Shown in pieces: positions 7,020-15,545 of a stretch of DNA of 38,965 nt. Where the stretch lies: contig DBYG01000005.1 in assembly GCA_002310175.1 (NCBI GenBank), forward strand, positions 1-38,965, read 5' to 3'. The position numbers and the translations under genes were made by a program. The stretch is from Bacteroidales bacterium UBA1192 (GTDB lineage: Bacteria; Bacteroidota; Bacteroidia; Bacteroidales; Bacteroidaceae). Position 1 is the stretch's first letter, and each line of letters begins with the position of its first letter. The notes below the pieces were generated by a model. The model was not told the origin of the DNA. It ran no database searches and saw nothing but the letters and a program-made list of their open reading frames with translations.

Positions 7020-9653
7020 ATGATGAGAAGGAAGATATTGGCACTGTGGCTGCTGTTCTTGCCGACCGTAATGTCCAATGCACAGACTGAGGACGAGTTC
7101 GAACAGGATAATCCGGTCATTCTCTATTCCGGCACTCCCAAGCGTTATGAGATTGCCGATATTACCGTTACTGGCGATGACCAGAACGCCAAGACTCTGA
7201 AAAATCTGTCAGGTCTTGCGGTAGGGCAGCGTCTTGCCGTTCCCGGGCCTGAGATATCAAACGCCATGAAGCGTTTGTGGAAGAACGGACTGTTTTCCAA
7301 TGTTAGGATTCTGGCTAAGAAGATATCCGGTGACAAGATATGGCTTGAGATAGAGGTTGTGCACCGTCCAAAACTGAAGGAGTGCGTGTTCCACGGTATC
7401 AAGAAAGGTGAGATGAATGAGCTTGAGGAGAAACTCAAGCTGGTTCCCGGAACACAGATAACCCCAAATGTCCTGAATCGTTCCGAGTCCTTGATCAGGA
7501 GATATTATGACGAGAAGGGTTACAAGGATGCCGATGTCCGTATCCAACAGCGTTCTGAGGTTGATGAAGATGGGTTGGTGTATGTTGATATATACATAGA
7601 CCGCAAGGACAAAGTCAGGGTAAGGGAGATTCATTTTGAAGGTAATGAAGTCCTATCGGATAGGGAAATCCGCAGGATTATGAAAAAGACTAACGAAAAG
7701 GGATATCTGCTTGATTTCTTCCGTACCAAAAAGTTCGTCAACGAGGAATTCCTGGGTGATATGGACAAGATCCGGGAAAAATACGGAGAGCTTGGCTACC
7801 GTGACGCCTATATTGTCAGGGACAGTGTATCCACCAATCCCGAAGACAATACGGTTGATATCTGGCTCACCCTGGACGAAGGCGGGAAATATTATCTTAG
7901 GAATGTAAATTGGGTTGGTAATACGGTTTATAACAGCAGCGCCTTGAATGATGTGCTTGGCATGAAGAGAGGTGATGTATATAACCAGAAGAAACTTGAG
8001 GACAGAACCAAGTCCGATGAGGATGCTATCCAAAGGCATTATTACAACGGTGGTTATGTTATGGCACAGATAAATCCTGTGGAGGCCAATGTGGAGGGTG
8101 ACTCCATTGATCTTGAGATAAGGATTGCCGAGGGTGCCCAGCATACCATCAACAGGGTAAATATCTACGGAAACGACAGAGTATATGAGAATGTTGTCCG
8201 TAGGGAGCTGTTCACCCGTCCCGGTGATGTGTTCTCCTGGGATGCTCTGGAACGCTCATATCGTGCTATTGCCAATATGGGACATTTTGAGCCCACGACA
8301 ATCAATCCTGATGTCAGGCCAGACCAGTCAAACGGAACGGTTGACATAAACTGGGAACTTGAATCCAAACCAAATGACCAGGTGGAACTCTCTGCAGGAT
8401 GGGGGCAGACGGGACTGATAGGAAGAGTATCGCTAAAGTTCACGAATTTCTCCATGTACAACCTGTTCCACAAGAGTGACAACTACCGTAATTTCCTGCC
8501 TCAAGGCGATGGACAGACTTTTTCAATCAGCGGCTCCTCCAACGGTAAGTTCTATCATTCATGGAGTTTCTCGTTTATGGATCCATGGTTCGGCGGCAAG
8601 CGCCCCAATTCGCTTTGGGTGAACCTTTATTATTCCAAGCAGTCAGATATTAGTAGTAACTATTACAATTCCGCCTACTACCAGAATATGTACAACTACT
8701 ATTACGGGTATGGAAACTACAACTATTACGGTAACGGGTATTACAATAACTATGAGTCATACTACGACCCTGATACATATATAAGGATGTTCGGAGGGTC
8801 CATAGGCTGGGGCAAGCGTTTGAACTGGCCGGATGTATATACCGTATTAAGGTCTTCCCTGTCATATACTCTTTATGACTTGAAACAATGGAGGTATTTC
8901 CTTATACATAACGGGACCTGCAATAATATAAACCTGACTTTTGAATTGAGTCACTCCACTTCAAACAGTCCTCTGTTCCCGACATCCGGTTCAGATTTCT
9001 CCCTGTCTGTGGCTCTGACTCCTCCATACTCCCTGTTTGATGGTGTGGATTACAGGAATCTTGCATCAGACCCTACGTCAGCTACTTACCAGTCTGAGCT
9101 TGAACAGAAACATAAATGGATTGAGTATAACAAGTGGAAGTTTACAAGCCGTACATATACTTCCCTTACAAACGGAATGAAAAAACGTCTTGTGCTTATG
9201 ACACGTATGGATTTCGGTCTGTTAGGTCACTATAACAAGTACAAGAAGTCTCCGTTCGAGACGTTCTTCATGGGTGGAGACGGAATGAGTGGCGGTTCAT
9301 ATACGTACGCCACGGACATAATAGGTCTGCGTGGATACGATAATGGTTCACTTACTCCATATTCGGACGGTTATGCCTACACCCGTATGACTGCAGAACT
9401 CCGTTATCCTCTGATGATGCAGAATTCAACTACTATATATGCTCTTGCGTTTGTTGAGGGAGGTAATGCCTGGACCTCAATATCCAGGTTCAATCCTTTT
9501 GACCTTAAACGTTCCGCAGGTGTGGGCGTCCGCGTATTCCTTCCCATGATAGGAATGATGGGTATAGACTGGGGATACGGATTCGACCCGATCAACGGTT
9601 CCAGAACGTACAGCGGCAGTCAGATACACTTTGTGTTGGGACAGGAGTTTTAA
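7020..9653 (+). CDS. bamA: outer-membrane protein assembly factor BamA
   Basis: BamA is the Omp85 insertase that folds beta-barrel proteins into the outer membrane. The 877-residue protein has a signal peptide (MSNAQ cleavage region), a series of POTRA-like repeats to about residue 440, and a C-terminal 16-strand barrel ending in F. The barrel carries the conserved lid-lock motif as LRGYDNGS near residue 770. A 36-residue stretch at 547-582 is almost entirely Tyr, Asn and Gly; by comparison with the strand order of E. coli BamA it falls in extracellular loop 3. Two ATGs (7020, 7023) are adjacent. Periplasmic Skp-like chaperone genes follow directly, which fits a shared assembly pathway. Confidence 0.96.
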   Translation: MMRRKILALWLLFLPTVMSNAQTEDEFEQDNPVILYSGTPKRYEIADITVTGDDQNAKTLKNLSGLAVGQRLAVPGPEISNAMKRLWKNGLFSNVRILAKKISGDKIWLEIEVVHRPKLKECVFHGIKKGEMNELEEKLKLVPGTQITPNVLNRSESLIRRYYDEKGYKDADVRIQQRSEVDEDGLVYVDIYIDRKDKVRVREIHFEGNEVLSDREIRRIMKKTNEKGYLLDFFRTKKFVNEEFLGDMDKIREKYGELGYRDAYIVRDSVSTNPEDNTVDIWLTLDEGGKYYLRNVNWVGNTVYNSSALNDVLGMKRGDVYNQKKLEDRTKSDEDAIQRHYYNGGYVMAQINPVEANVEGDSIDLEIRIAEGAQHTINRVNIYGNDRVYENVVRRELFTRPGDVFSWDALERSYRAIANMGHFEPTTINPDVRPDQSNGTVDINWELESKPNDQVELSAGWGQTGLIGRVSLKFTNFSMYNLFHKSDNYRNFLPQGDGQTFSISGSSNGKFYHSWSFSFMDPWFGGKRPNSLWVNLYYSKQSDISSNYYNSAYYQNMYNYYYGYGNYNYYGNGYYNNYESYYDPDTYIRMFGGSIGWGKRLNWPDVYTVLRSSLSYTLYDLKQWRYFLIHNGTCNNINLTFELSHSTSNSPLFPTSGSDFSLSVALTPPYSLFDGVDYRNLASDPTSATYQSELEQKHKWIEYNKWKFTSRTYTSLTNGMKKRLVLMTRMDFGLLGHYNKYKKSPFETFFMGGDGMSGGSYTYATDIIGLRGYDNGSLTPYSDGYAYTRMTAELRYPLMMQNSTTIYALAFVEGGNAWTSISRFNPFDLKRSAGVGVRVFLPMIGMMGIDWGYGFDPINGSRTYSGSQIHFVLGQEF
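8658..8765 (+). repeat. low-complexity Tyr/Asn/Gly-coding tract inside bamA
   Basis: These 36 codons (BamA residues 547-582) specify 17 Tyr, 9 Asn and 4 Gly. The DNA is built from irregular tandem units around tattac/aac triplets (for example aactattacg and gggtattac), so the tract could expand or contract by slippage or recombination. The frame stays open on both sides. Confidence 0.85.
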
Positions 9654-9696
9654 CATAATTGACAATAGTGTTATATTAAGGAAAAACGATGATATT

Positions 9697-10212
9697 ATGA
9701 AGAAGATTTTTACACTTGCAGCACTTATGTGCCTTTTCTGCATCACCGCAGGTGCGCAGAAATTCGCTTTGGTTGATATGGAGTATATTCTGAACAGGAT
9801 ACCGGCTTACGAACGTGCAAACGAACAACTTAACCAGCTTTCCAAACGTTGGCAGGCCGAAGTGGAGGCGGTGTCCTTGGAGGCACAGACTTTGTACAAG
9901 AACTATCAGAATGAGTCGGTTTTCCTTTCCGATGAGCAGAAAACCAAGAAAGAGGAGGAAATAGTGGCAAAGGAAAAGCAGGCAAGCGAACTCAAACGCC
10001 AGTATTTCGGTCCTGAAGGGGAACTTTTCAAAAAGAGAGAGAGCCTCATGAATCCCATCCAGGATGAGATTTACGAAGCAGTAAAACAGATTAGCGAGGC
10101 AGAAGGATACCAAGTGGTGATTGACAGGTCATCAGCCTCCAGTATGGTATATGCTTCGCCTAAGATTGATATTAGCAACGAAGTGTTGCGTAAACTCGGC
10201 TATTCAAATTAA
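9697..10212 (+). CDS. OmpH/Skp family periplasmic chaperone, copy 1
   Basis: The 171-residue product has a signal peptide cleaved near TAGAQ, then KFALVDMEYIL, the conserved first strand of the OmpH/Skp fold. A long charged helical region (about 45-125), expected to form the coiled-coil tentacles, follows, and the end returns to a beta segment (YQVVIDRSSAS). Skp trimers hold unfolded outer-membrane proteins in the periplasm and hand them to BamA. The open frame begins at 9631, but the ATG at 9697 gives a proper signal peptide and lies 43 nt after bamA. It is the first of three paralogues. Confidence 0.9.
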   Translation: MKKIFTLAALMCLFCITAGAQKFALVDMEYILNRIPAYERANEQLNQLSKRWQAEVEAVSLEAQTLYKNYQNESVFLSDEQKTKKEEEIVAKEKQASELKRQYFGPEGELFKKRESLMNPIQDEIYEAVKQISEAEGYQVVIDRSSASSMVYASPKIDISNEVLRKLGYSN

Positions 10213-10259
10213 ATGCTTAATTTTGCGGCCGAAAAAGTAACTAACATAATTATAAAAAT

Positions 10260-10760
10260 ATGAAAAAACTATTGGTTATTCTTCTGGCGCTTGCACCAAT
10301 GTGCATGTACGGACAGAAATTCGGGAATATCAATTCCAATGAGGTGGCTCAGATGATGCCTGAATTCAAGACATCGCAGACTGAGTTGGAAACGCTTCAG
10401 AAACAGTATGACGAAGAACTTCAGTATATGATGAATGAATATTCCAAGAAGGTTGAGGATTATGAGAAGCAGCGTGAGACTCTTCCTGAGAATATCAGGA
10501 CCCGCAGAGAGCAGGAGATTATGGATAGTAGGCAGAAAATGGAACAGTATCATGATGATTGCCTTACTAACCTTAACAATAAGCACACTGAACTGATGGA
10601 TGCTCTTCTGACCAAACTACAGAAAGCCATCAAGGAAGTTGGCGAGGAGGGTGGTTATACATGCATCTTTGACGTAGCCAATGGTGTGATACCGTTTGTT
10701 AACTCCACTCTCACTACTGATGTGACTGAAGCCGTCAAGGCTAAACTAGGAATAAAATAA
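10260..10760 (+). CDS. OmpH/Skp family periplasmic chaperone, copy 2
   Basis: This 166-residue paralogue of the preceding gene has a signal peptide ending MYGQ, the strand KFGNINSNEV, a long Glu/Lys/Gln-rich coiled-coil (about 35-120) and a closing strand YTCIFDVANG. It should be a periplasmic holdase for outer-membrane proteins, as for copy 1. The gap to copy 1 is 47 nt. A strong terminator-like hairpin follows its stop, so the bamA transcript probably ends largely here. Confidence 0.9.
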   Translation: MKKLLVILLALAPMCMYGQKFGNINSNEVAQMMPEFKTSQTELETLQKQYDEELQYMMNEYSKKVEDYEKQRETLPENIRTRREQEIMDSRQKMEQYHDDCLTNLNNKHTELMDALLTKLQKAIKEVGEEGGYTCIFDVANGVIPFVNSTLTTDVTEAVKAKLGIK

Positions 10761-10780
10761 TTATGTTTTAACCCATAAAA

Positions 10781-10825
10781 AGGGGGAATACGGACTTTGA
10801 AGCCTGTATCCCCCTTATGGTTTTT
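10781..10825 (+). terminator. intrinsic terminator after the second Skp gene
   Basis: AGGGGGA-TACGG (10781-10793, one bulged A) pairs with CCTGTATCCCCCT (10803-10815) around a loop of about 9 nt. TTATGGTTTTT follows. It separates the second and third OmpH genes, so the third gene and murI are reached only by readthrough or from a separate start. Confidence 0.8.
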
Positions 10826-10852
10826 CAAATGAAAAATCAATTACTGCCGCAT

Positions 10853-11422
10853 ATGAAACCATTAAAAACGATTGTCTCAGTGATTCTGGTTGCGTTGCCT
10901 TTTTCATTATGGGCTCAGACCGGTAATTTCGGTTATATGGATTTCAACGGAACCCTGAAGCTAATGCCTGAATATAAGGAGGCACAGGATAACCTAATGA
11001 AAATCCAGTCTGATTTCAAGGAGGAGATAGAACGCTCCAAGAGAGAGTTTGAACGTCAGTATGTAGAGTTCATGTTGGAACAGAATCAGCTTGCCCCCTC
11101 AATCGTCGCCAAAAGGCAAAAGGAACTTCAGGTACTTATGGACACCTATTCTGATTTTCGTGACAATGTCCAGTCAGAGTTGGAAAACAAGCGTGAGGAG
11201 TTGCTTGTTCCAATTAAGGAAAAACTTATCAAAGCGGTGAACAGTGTGGGAAAGTCCATGGGTTTGGACTATATTATAGATACCGGGACAAGGACATATC
11301 TCTATATTGATCCGGAGCGGGGAGTGGATATCTCCAATCAGGTTTACAGATATCTCGGCCTGAAAGATATAGGTTCGGAAGGGGGCGAGAATTCAGGAAG
11401 CGCTTTGGTGCCTTTAAAGTAA
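10853..11422 (+). CDS. OmpH/Skp family periplasmic chaperone, copy 3
   Basis: The 189-residue product has a signal peptide cleaved near SLWAQ, the OmpH opening strand NFGYMDFNGTL, a coiled-coil helix (about 45-130) and a closing strand LDYIIDTGTR. Unlike copies 1 and 2 it carries a Gly/Ser-rich C-terminal tail (about 172-189) of unknown role. I chose the ATG at 10853; ATGs at 10829 and 10817 are in frame but fall in the T tract and stem of the upstream terminator. It precedes murI by 9 nt, so these two probably form their own transcription unit. Confidence 0.87.
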   Translation: MKPLKTIVSVILVALPFSLWAQTGNFGYMDFNGTLKLMPEYKEAQDNLMKIQSDFKEEIERSKREFERQYVEFMLEQNQLAPSIVAKRQKELQVLMDTYSDFRDNVQSELENKREELLVPIKEKLIKAVNSVGKSMGLDYIIDTGTRTYLYIDPERGVDISNQVYRYLGLKDIGSEGGENSGSALVPLK

Positions 11423-11431
11423 GTTATAAAA

Positions 11432-12274
11432 ATGAATAATCATCTGTTGTCTTCCAATCCCGGCCCGATAGGGGTTTTTGACTCAGGTTATGGTGGTCTG
11501 ACCATTCTGAAACATATCAGAACTGTTCTTCCTGATTACGATTTCCTCTATCTTGGCGACAATGCCCGTACACCTTATGGAACCAGGTCTTTTCAGGTTG
11601 TATATGAGTTTACACTGCAATGTGTCAGCAAACTCTTTGAAATGGGATGCCATCTGGTTGTGCTTGCCTGCAATACAGCATCGGCAAAGGCTTTGAGGAC
11701 CATTCAGCAGATTGACTTGCCCCGTATTGATTCAAACCGGCGCGTTCTAGGTATTATCAGACCTACGGTGGAGTCATTGGGTAACATGACCCGAACACGC
11801 CATGTAGGTTTATTGGCTACTCCCGGTACTGTGAAATCACTTTCATATCCGCTCGAGATAAACAAACTTTTTCCCGATATTATAGTAACGGGAGAGGCTT
11901 GTCCTATATGGGTCCCTCTCGTTGAAAACGGGGAGTCGGGTTCGGATGGGGCAGATTTCTTTGTGAGGCGTCATGTGGAGAACCTGCTTGCAAAAGATCC
12001 CGAGATTGACACCATACTTTTAGGATGTACACATTATCCGTTACTCTTGGAAAAAATCAGCAGATATGTCCCGGAACACATCAGGATAGTTTCCCAGGGT
12101 GAATATGTTGCTTCATCACTGAAGGATTATCTGGAGCGCCATCCTGAGATTGACTCACGTTGCACCAGGAATTCATCCTGCAGGTTTCTGACTACAGAAT
12201 CGGTGGAGACATTCCTTCCGAACGCCTCCATTTTCATGGATGATGGGATAAATGCGGAATCAGTGACCCTTTGA
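11432..12274 (+). CDS. murI: glutamate racemase
   Basis: MurI converts L-glutamate to D-glutamate for the peptidoglycan stem peptide. The 280-residue protein has the FDSGYGGLT opening, the first catalytic cysteine in VLACNTASAKA and the second in LLGCTHYPLL, in the expected order; it is a cytoplasmic enzyme. It is the last gene of the envelope run that starts at 4190. Its final 15 nt overlap the end of the converging permease gene, with no terminator hairpin between them. Confidence 0.96.
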   Translation: MNNHLLSSNPGPIGVFDSGYGGLTILKHIRTVLPDYDFLYLGDNARTPYGTRSFQVVYEFTLQCVSKLFEMGCHLVVLACNTASAKALRTIQQIDLPRIDSNRRVLGIIRPTVESLGNMTRTRHVGLLATPGTVKSLSYPLEINKLFPDIIVTGEACPIWVPLVENGESGSDGADFFVRRHVENLLAKDPEIDTILLGCTHYPLLLEKISRYVPEHIRIVSQGEYVASSLKDYLERHPEIDSRCTRNSSCRFLTTESVETFLPNASIFMDDGINAESVTL

Positions 12275-13492
12275 TACCAATTTTCGTGCTATGTGTCCTA
12301 TGGGGCGTATGGAGATGAAGCTGACTGCAATGACTGTCAGCAAAACTATAATGATATCACTTATTTTCAGGTTTACGGGATAGTAATCCACTATGAAATT
12401 TCCGGCAGCACCGAGTTTTAGGAGTCCCAGATGCTGCTGAAGCAGAACTGCCACTATTCCGGCTGAAAGTCCTGCTATGGCTCCGGTCAGGGATATCAGG
12501 ACTCCGTTCAAAACAAATATTCTTTCTACTGTTTTTTCTCCGGCACCTAGGCTTTTCAGCAGAATGGCGTCATTCTGTTTCTCCAACATGAGCATAATCA
12601 GAGAACTGATTATATTGAAACATGCAATCAGAAGAATGAATGAGAGGAACAGATAGGATATGAATTTTTCCAGTTTAACCACCTTGAATACATCGGCTTG
12701 CTGCTGGAAACGGTCCAGTATCCTGAACTCGTCACCCAGTATTGATTTAAGTTCTCGTTTTGCCTTTAAGATTCCAGTACCTCCGGTGAGTTTGAGTTCC
12801 ATTGCGGATGCGTTGTTTCGGTTCCCTGTCAGTTTTCTGGCCAGGTCCAGCGAGACAAGGATATAGTTGTCATCATATTTCTCCTGATCAACCTTAAAAA
12901 AAACTCCGGGTGAAAAGACCGGCGCGGATTTGAAAGAGTTGGCTGGGTTGACCATATTCATATTGCTGTCTTTTCTGGGGACATAAAGCGTGAGGGGATC
13001 TATGGGTTGAGCTCCGCAATCCATTTTTCTTAAAAGATTGATGCCAAGGATTCCATAGTCACAGATTTCATCGGATAGCATATAAATGCCGTTGCCAAGC
13101 AGAATGGATTCTATATCGGCCAGTTCGTGGAAGCTATCATCCACTCCTTTCATTATGGCAATTTGTTGCTTGCTTTTGTACTGGAGCAGGACCTGTTCCT
13201 CCAGTGTGAATGAACAGACATCTATGAAGGAAAGGGATCTTACAGCTGAGATTCTCTCATCATCGGTCCGGAAAAATTTTCCGTGAACCGGTTCTACTTT
13301 CAGTTCCGGATCAAAATCGGAAAACAGGGTGGATATGAGGGTATGGAAACCGTTGAATACGGAAAGGGTGCAGATTAATGCAAATGAGGCCAAAGCTATC
13401 CCGGCAATAGAGATAGCTGAAATGATATTTATTACGTTATGGTTCTTTTTTGCGAAAAGATAACGTTTTGCTATGTACAGAGATATTTTCAT
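12260..13492 (-). CDS. FtsX-like ABC transporter permease (LolC/LolE family)
   Basis: The 410-residue inner-membrane protein starts MKISLYIAKRYLFAKK and has one transmembrane helix near 20-45, a large periplasmic MacB-like domain (about 46-265) and three C-terminal helices (about 275-300, 325-350, 372-395). This is the LolC/LolE/FtsX layout, and in Gram-negatives the closest match is the permease that extracts lipoproteins from the inner membrane. No ATPase gene is adjacent. It follows rbfA by 15 nt, probably in one transcript with the O-methyltransferase gene. Its end overlaps murI. Confidence 0.88.
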   Translation of the reverse strand: MKISLYIAKRYLFAKKNHNVINIISAISIAGIALASFALICTLSVFNGFHTLISTLFSDFDPELKVEPVHGKFFRTDDERISAVRSLSFIDVCSFTLEEQVLLQYKSKQQIAIMKGVDDSFHELADIESILLGNGIYMLSDEICDYGILGINLLRKMDCGAQPIDPLTLYVPRKDSNMNMVNPANSFKSAPVFSPGVFFKVDQEKYDDNYILVSLDLARKLTGNRNNASAMELKLTGGTGILKAKRELKSILGDEFRILDRFQQQADVFKVVKLEKFISYLFLSFILLIACFNIISSLIMLMLEKQNDAILLKSLGAGEKTVERIFVLNGVLISLTGAIAGLSAGIVAVLLQQHLGLLKLGAAGNFIVDYYPVNLKISDIIIVLLTVIAVSFISIRPIGHIARKLVSKGH

Positions 13493-13507
13493 TCCGTCAG
13501 CCGGAGT

Positions 13508-13843
13508 CTATTTTTTGAGCAGCTCGTCAATATGAGCCATATAGTCAAGTGTGTTGTCAAGGAAAAACCTCAACTCGGGTATGATACGCAACTGATATCT
13601 TACCCTCTGTCCCAGATCGTATCTTATTTCCTTGACATTGGAGTTTATGTTGCGGACCGTCTCTTCTCCCTTCTCTGACGGGAAAATACTCAAGTAAATA
13701 CTGGCAATGCCTAAGTCACTGCTTATCTTGACTCCGCTTACCGTCACCATAAGTCCTTTCGTAAGTTTTGTCTGCATGAGGAACATTTCACTCAGTTCCT
13801 TTTGTATCAGTCTTGAAATTTTCTGTTGTCTAGTACTGTCCAT
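13508..13843 (-). CDS. rbfA: 30S ribosome-binding factor A
   Basis: RbfA is a KH-fold protein that binds pre-30S subunits and helps mature the 5' end of 16S rRNA, notably in the cold. The 111-residue product begins STRQQKISRLIQKELSEMF and contains VSGVKISSDLGIASIYLSIF, both typical of the family. Length is normal. It starts 3 nt after the stop of the O-methyltransferase gene. Confidence 0.94.
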   Translation of the reverse strand: MDSTRQQKISRLIQKELSEMFLMQTKLTKGLMVTVSGVKISSDLGIASIYLSIFPSEKGEETVRNINSNVKEIRYDLGQRVRYQLRIIPELRFFLDNTLDYMAHIDELLKK

Positions 13844-13846
13844 ATC

Positions 13847-14515
13847 TCAATTCTCATTTTTCCTTATTACTGACAATCCGTCCCGAATGGGTATGATTGC
13901 CACTTCAACCCGTCGGTCCGATGCCACCATGTCATTGAACCTGCGAATAGCTTCGGTCTGTTCATCATTGAAGCGTGAATCAGCTACATGACCGTCCCAT
14001 AAGGTGTTGTCGACTATGATGAAACCTCCCTTTTTTATATATGGGAACAGTTTGTCCCAATATTCCGGATATTCCCTCTTCTCGCCGTCAATAAATGCCA
14101 TGTCAAACTGTTCTCCAAGAGACGGAACCACTTCAAGTGCATCACCTATATGGAGTATTATTCTGTCAGAGTAAGGTGAACTATCTATCCATTTGCGGAT
14201 AAAATCCTCCTTTTCATCGTCAATCTCCACGGTGTGTACCCTACCGTAAGGGGACAGGGCCTCGGCAATGCAAAGAGTAGCATATCCTGTAAATGTTCCT
14301 ACTTCCAGGACATTGGACGGTCTTATCATGGATACCAGCATCTTGATCGCTCTTCCCTGGATATGCCCCGATACCATGCGTGGGTTGAGCATGGCTAGGT
14401 TTGTCTCTCTATAGAGTGATTCCAGTAGTCTGCTCTCCGGAGATATGTGTCTGGAGATATAATCCTCCAAAACATCCTCACCGGTATATCCTATGCCCTG
14501 TCCGGATAATGACAT
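13847..14515 (-). CDS. class I SAM-dependent O-methyltransferase
   Basis: The 222-residue protein matches the bacterial O-methyltransferase family related to catechol O-methyltransferase (COMT-like). It has the SAM-binding motif VLEVGTFTGYATL, the acidic loop VHTVEIDDE, and FDMAFIDGEK with the downstream VDNTLWDG, which supplies the metal-binding Asp/Asn residues. The substrate is unknown. It leads the rbfA-permease operon and diverges from xerD. The minus-strand promoter element at 14567-14574 would give a leader of about 45 nt. Confidence 0.9.
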   Translation of the reverse strand: MSLSGQGIGYTGEDVLEDYISRHISPESRLLESLYRETNLAMLNPRMVSGHIQGRAIKMLVSMIRPSNVLEVGTFTGYATLCIAEALSPYGRVHTVEIDDEKEDFIRKWIDSSPYSDRIILHIGDALEVVPSLGEQFDMAFIDGEKREYPEYWDKLFPYIKKGGFIIVDNTLWDGHVADSRFNDEQTEAIRRFNDMVASDRRVEVAIIPIRDGLSVIRKNEN

Positions 14516-14526
14516 GTTTTATTTTG

Positions 14527-14534
14527 TATCTTTG
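14527..14534 (+). promoter_or_regulatory. -7 promoter element for xerD
   Basis: TATCTTTG is an exact match to TAnnTTTG. It predicts a start near 14541 and a leader of about 50 nt to the ATG at 14592. No convincing -33 element was seen. It faces the minus-strand promoter at 14567-14574. Confidence 0.55.
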
Positions 14535-14566
14535 TGCTGGCCCGTTTTAGGGAATCCATTCTGCTG

Positions 14567-14574
14567 CAAAGTTA
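14567..14574 (-). promoter_or_regulatory. -7 promoter element for the O-methyltransferase/rbfA operon
   Basis: On the minus strand this reads TAACTTTG, an exact TAnnTTTG match, followed by CAGCAG. It predicts a start near 14560 and a 45-nt leader. The transcript would begin inside the xerD leader region, so the two leaders are complementary over roughly 20 nt. Confidence 0.5.
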
Positions 14575-14591
14575 TACTGTTTTCTCAAATA

Positions 14592-15530
14592 ATGAAAACC
14601 GACGGTATACAGAACTCCTCTTCTGAACAAGTTGCGGTACTCAAGAGATACCGTCAGTATCTGCTGTTGGAGAAATCGTTGTCGCTGAATACGGCGGAAG
14701 CTTATATGGATGATGTTTCAAAACTTATTTCCTACTTTAATGAATGCGGGATAGAGTTGAGTGATATAACACTTGACGACCTTCATGGATTTGCTGCAGC
14801 CATGGGTGATCTGGGCATAGCCCCCCGTTCCCAGTCCAGAATCATCTCCGGAGTGCGTTCGTTTTTCAGATTCCTGAACATTGACGGTTATCGTCAGGAT
14901 GATCCGGGAGAACTTCTTGAATCTCCCAAGATTGGCCGACATCTTCCGGATGTCCTGTCAGTACAGGAGATAGATGCCATATTACAGGCAATAGATAGGA
15001 CTCTCCCCGAAGGACAGCGCAACAGGGCAATGATAGAAACGATGTACAGCTGTGGGCTAAGAGTATCGGAGTTGTGTAGTCTGAAGATGGCTGACCTCTA
15101 TCCCGAAGAGGGTTTTGTGAGGGTTACCGGCAAAGGAAGCAAACAACGGCTTGTGCCGATATCAGGGAGGGCGCTACATGAGATAGAACTGTATCTTTCA
15201 CAACGTTGCCATATTGAAATTAAACCCGGAAGCGAACCATTCCTTTTTTTGAGTTTCCGTCGGGGAAAGCCAATCTCCAGGGTAATGGTATTCGATATGG
15301 TGAAGGATCTGACCGCAAAGGCCGGTATCAGAAAAAACGTAAGTCCACACACTTTCAGGCATTCGTTTGCCACCCATCTTCTTGAGGGCGGTGCTAATCT
15401 GAGGGCAATACAGGCAATGCTGGGACATGAGAAGATTTCCACCACGGAGATATATACGCATATTGACCGATCACGTCTTCGTGAGGAAATAATCATGCAT
15501 CATCCAAGAAACATATCAGTAGAAAAATAA
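14592..15530 (+). CDS. xerD: site-specific tyrosine recombinase XerD
   Basis: XerD, with XerC, resolves chromosome dimers at dif during division. The 312-residue protein has an N-terminal SAM-like core-binding domain and a C-terminal catalytic domain. The catalytic set is complete: Arg in SCGLRVSEL, Lys in VTGKGSKQR, HTFRHSFATHL (His-x-x-Arg), LGHEKIS and the nucleophile Tyr in TTEIYTH. The open frame extends back to 14493, but that part would precede the promoter; ATG at 14592 gives the usual start. XerC versus XerD is assigned from general resemblance and from the other Xer gene at 37285. Confidence 0.9.
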   Translation: MKTDGIQNSSSEQVAVLKRYRQYLLLEKSLSLNTAEAYMDDVSKLISYFNECGIELSDITLDDLHGFAAAMGDLGIAPRSQSRIISGVRSFFRFLNIDGYRQDDPGELLESPKIGRHLPDVLSVQEIDAILQAIDRTLPEGQRNRAMIETMYSCGLRVSELCSLKMADLYPEEGFVRVTGKGSKQRLVPISGRALHEIELYLSQRCHIEIKPGSEPFLFLSFRRGKPISRVMVFDMVKDLTAKAGIRKNVSPHTFRHSFATHLLEGGANLRAIQAMLGHEKISTTEIYTHIDRSRLREEIIMHHPRNISVEK

Positions 15531-15545
15531 TGTATCCCTGATAGC

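Noticed and set aside
8658..8765. Tyr/Asn repeat tract as an assembly artefact or frameshift.
   Set aside because: The frame stays open on both sides, codon use varies within the tract, and the flanking barrel strands align in register.
14592..15530. Tyrosine recombinase as a sign of an integrative element.
   Set aside because: The two recombinases (also at 37285) sit among housekeeping genes, no attachment-site repeats or mobile-element genes are nearby, and both match the XerC/XerD type.
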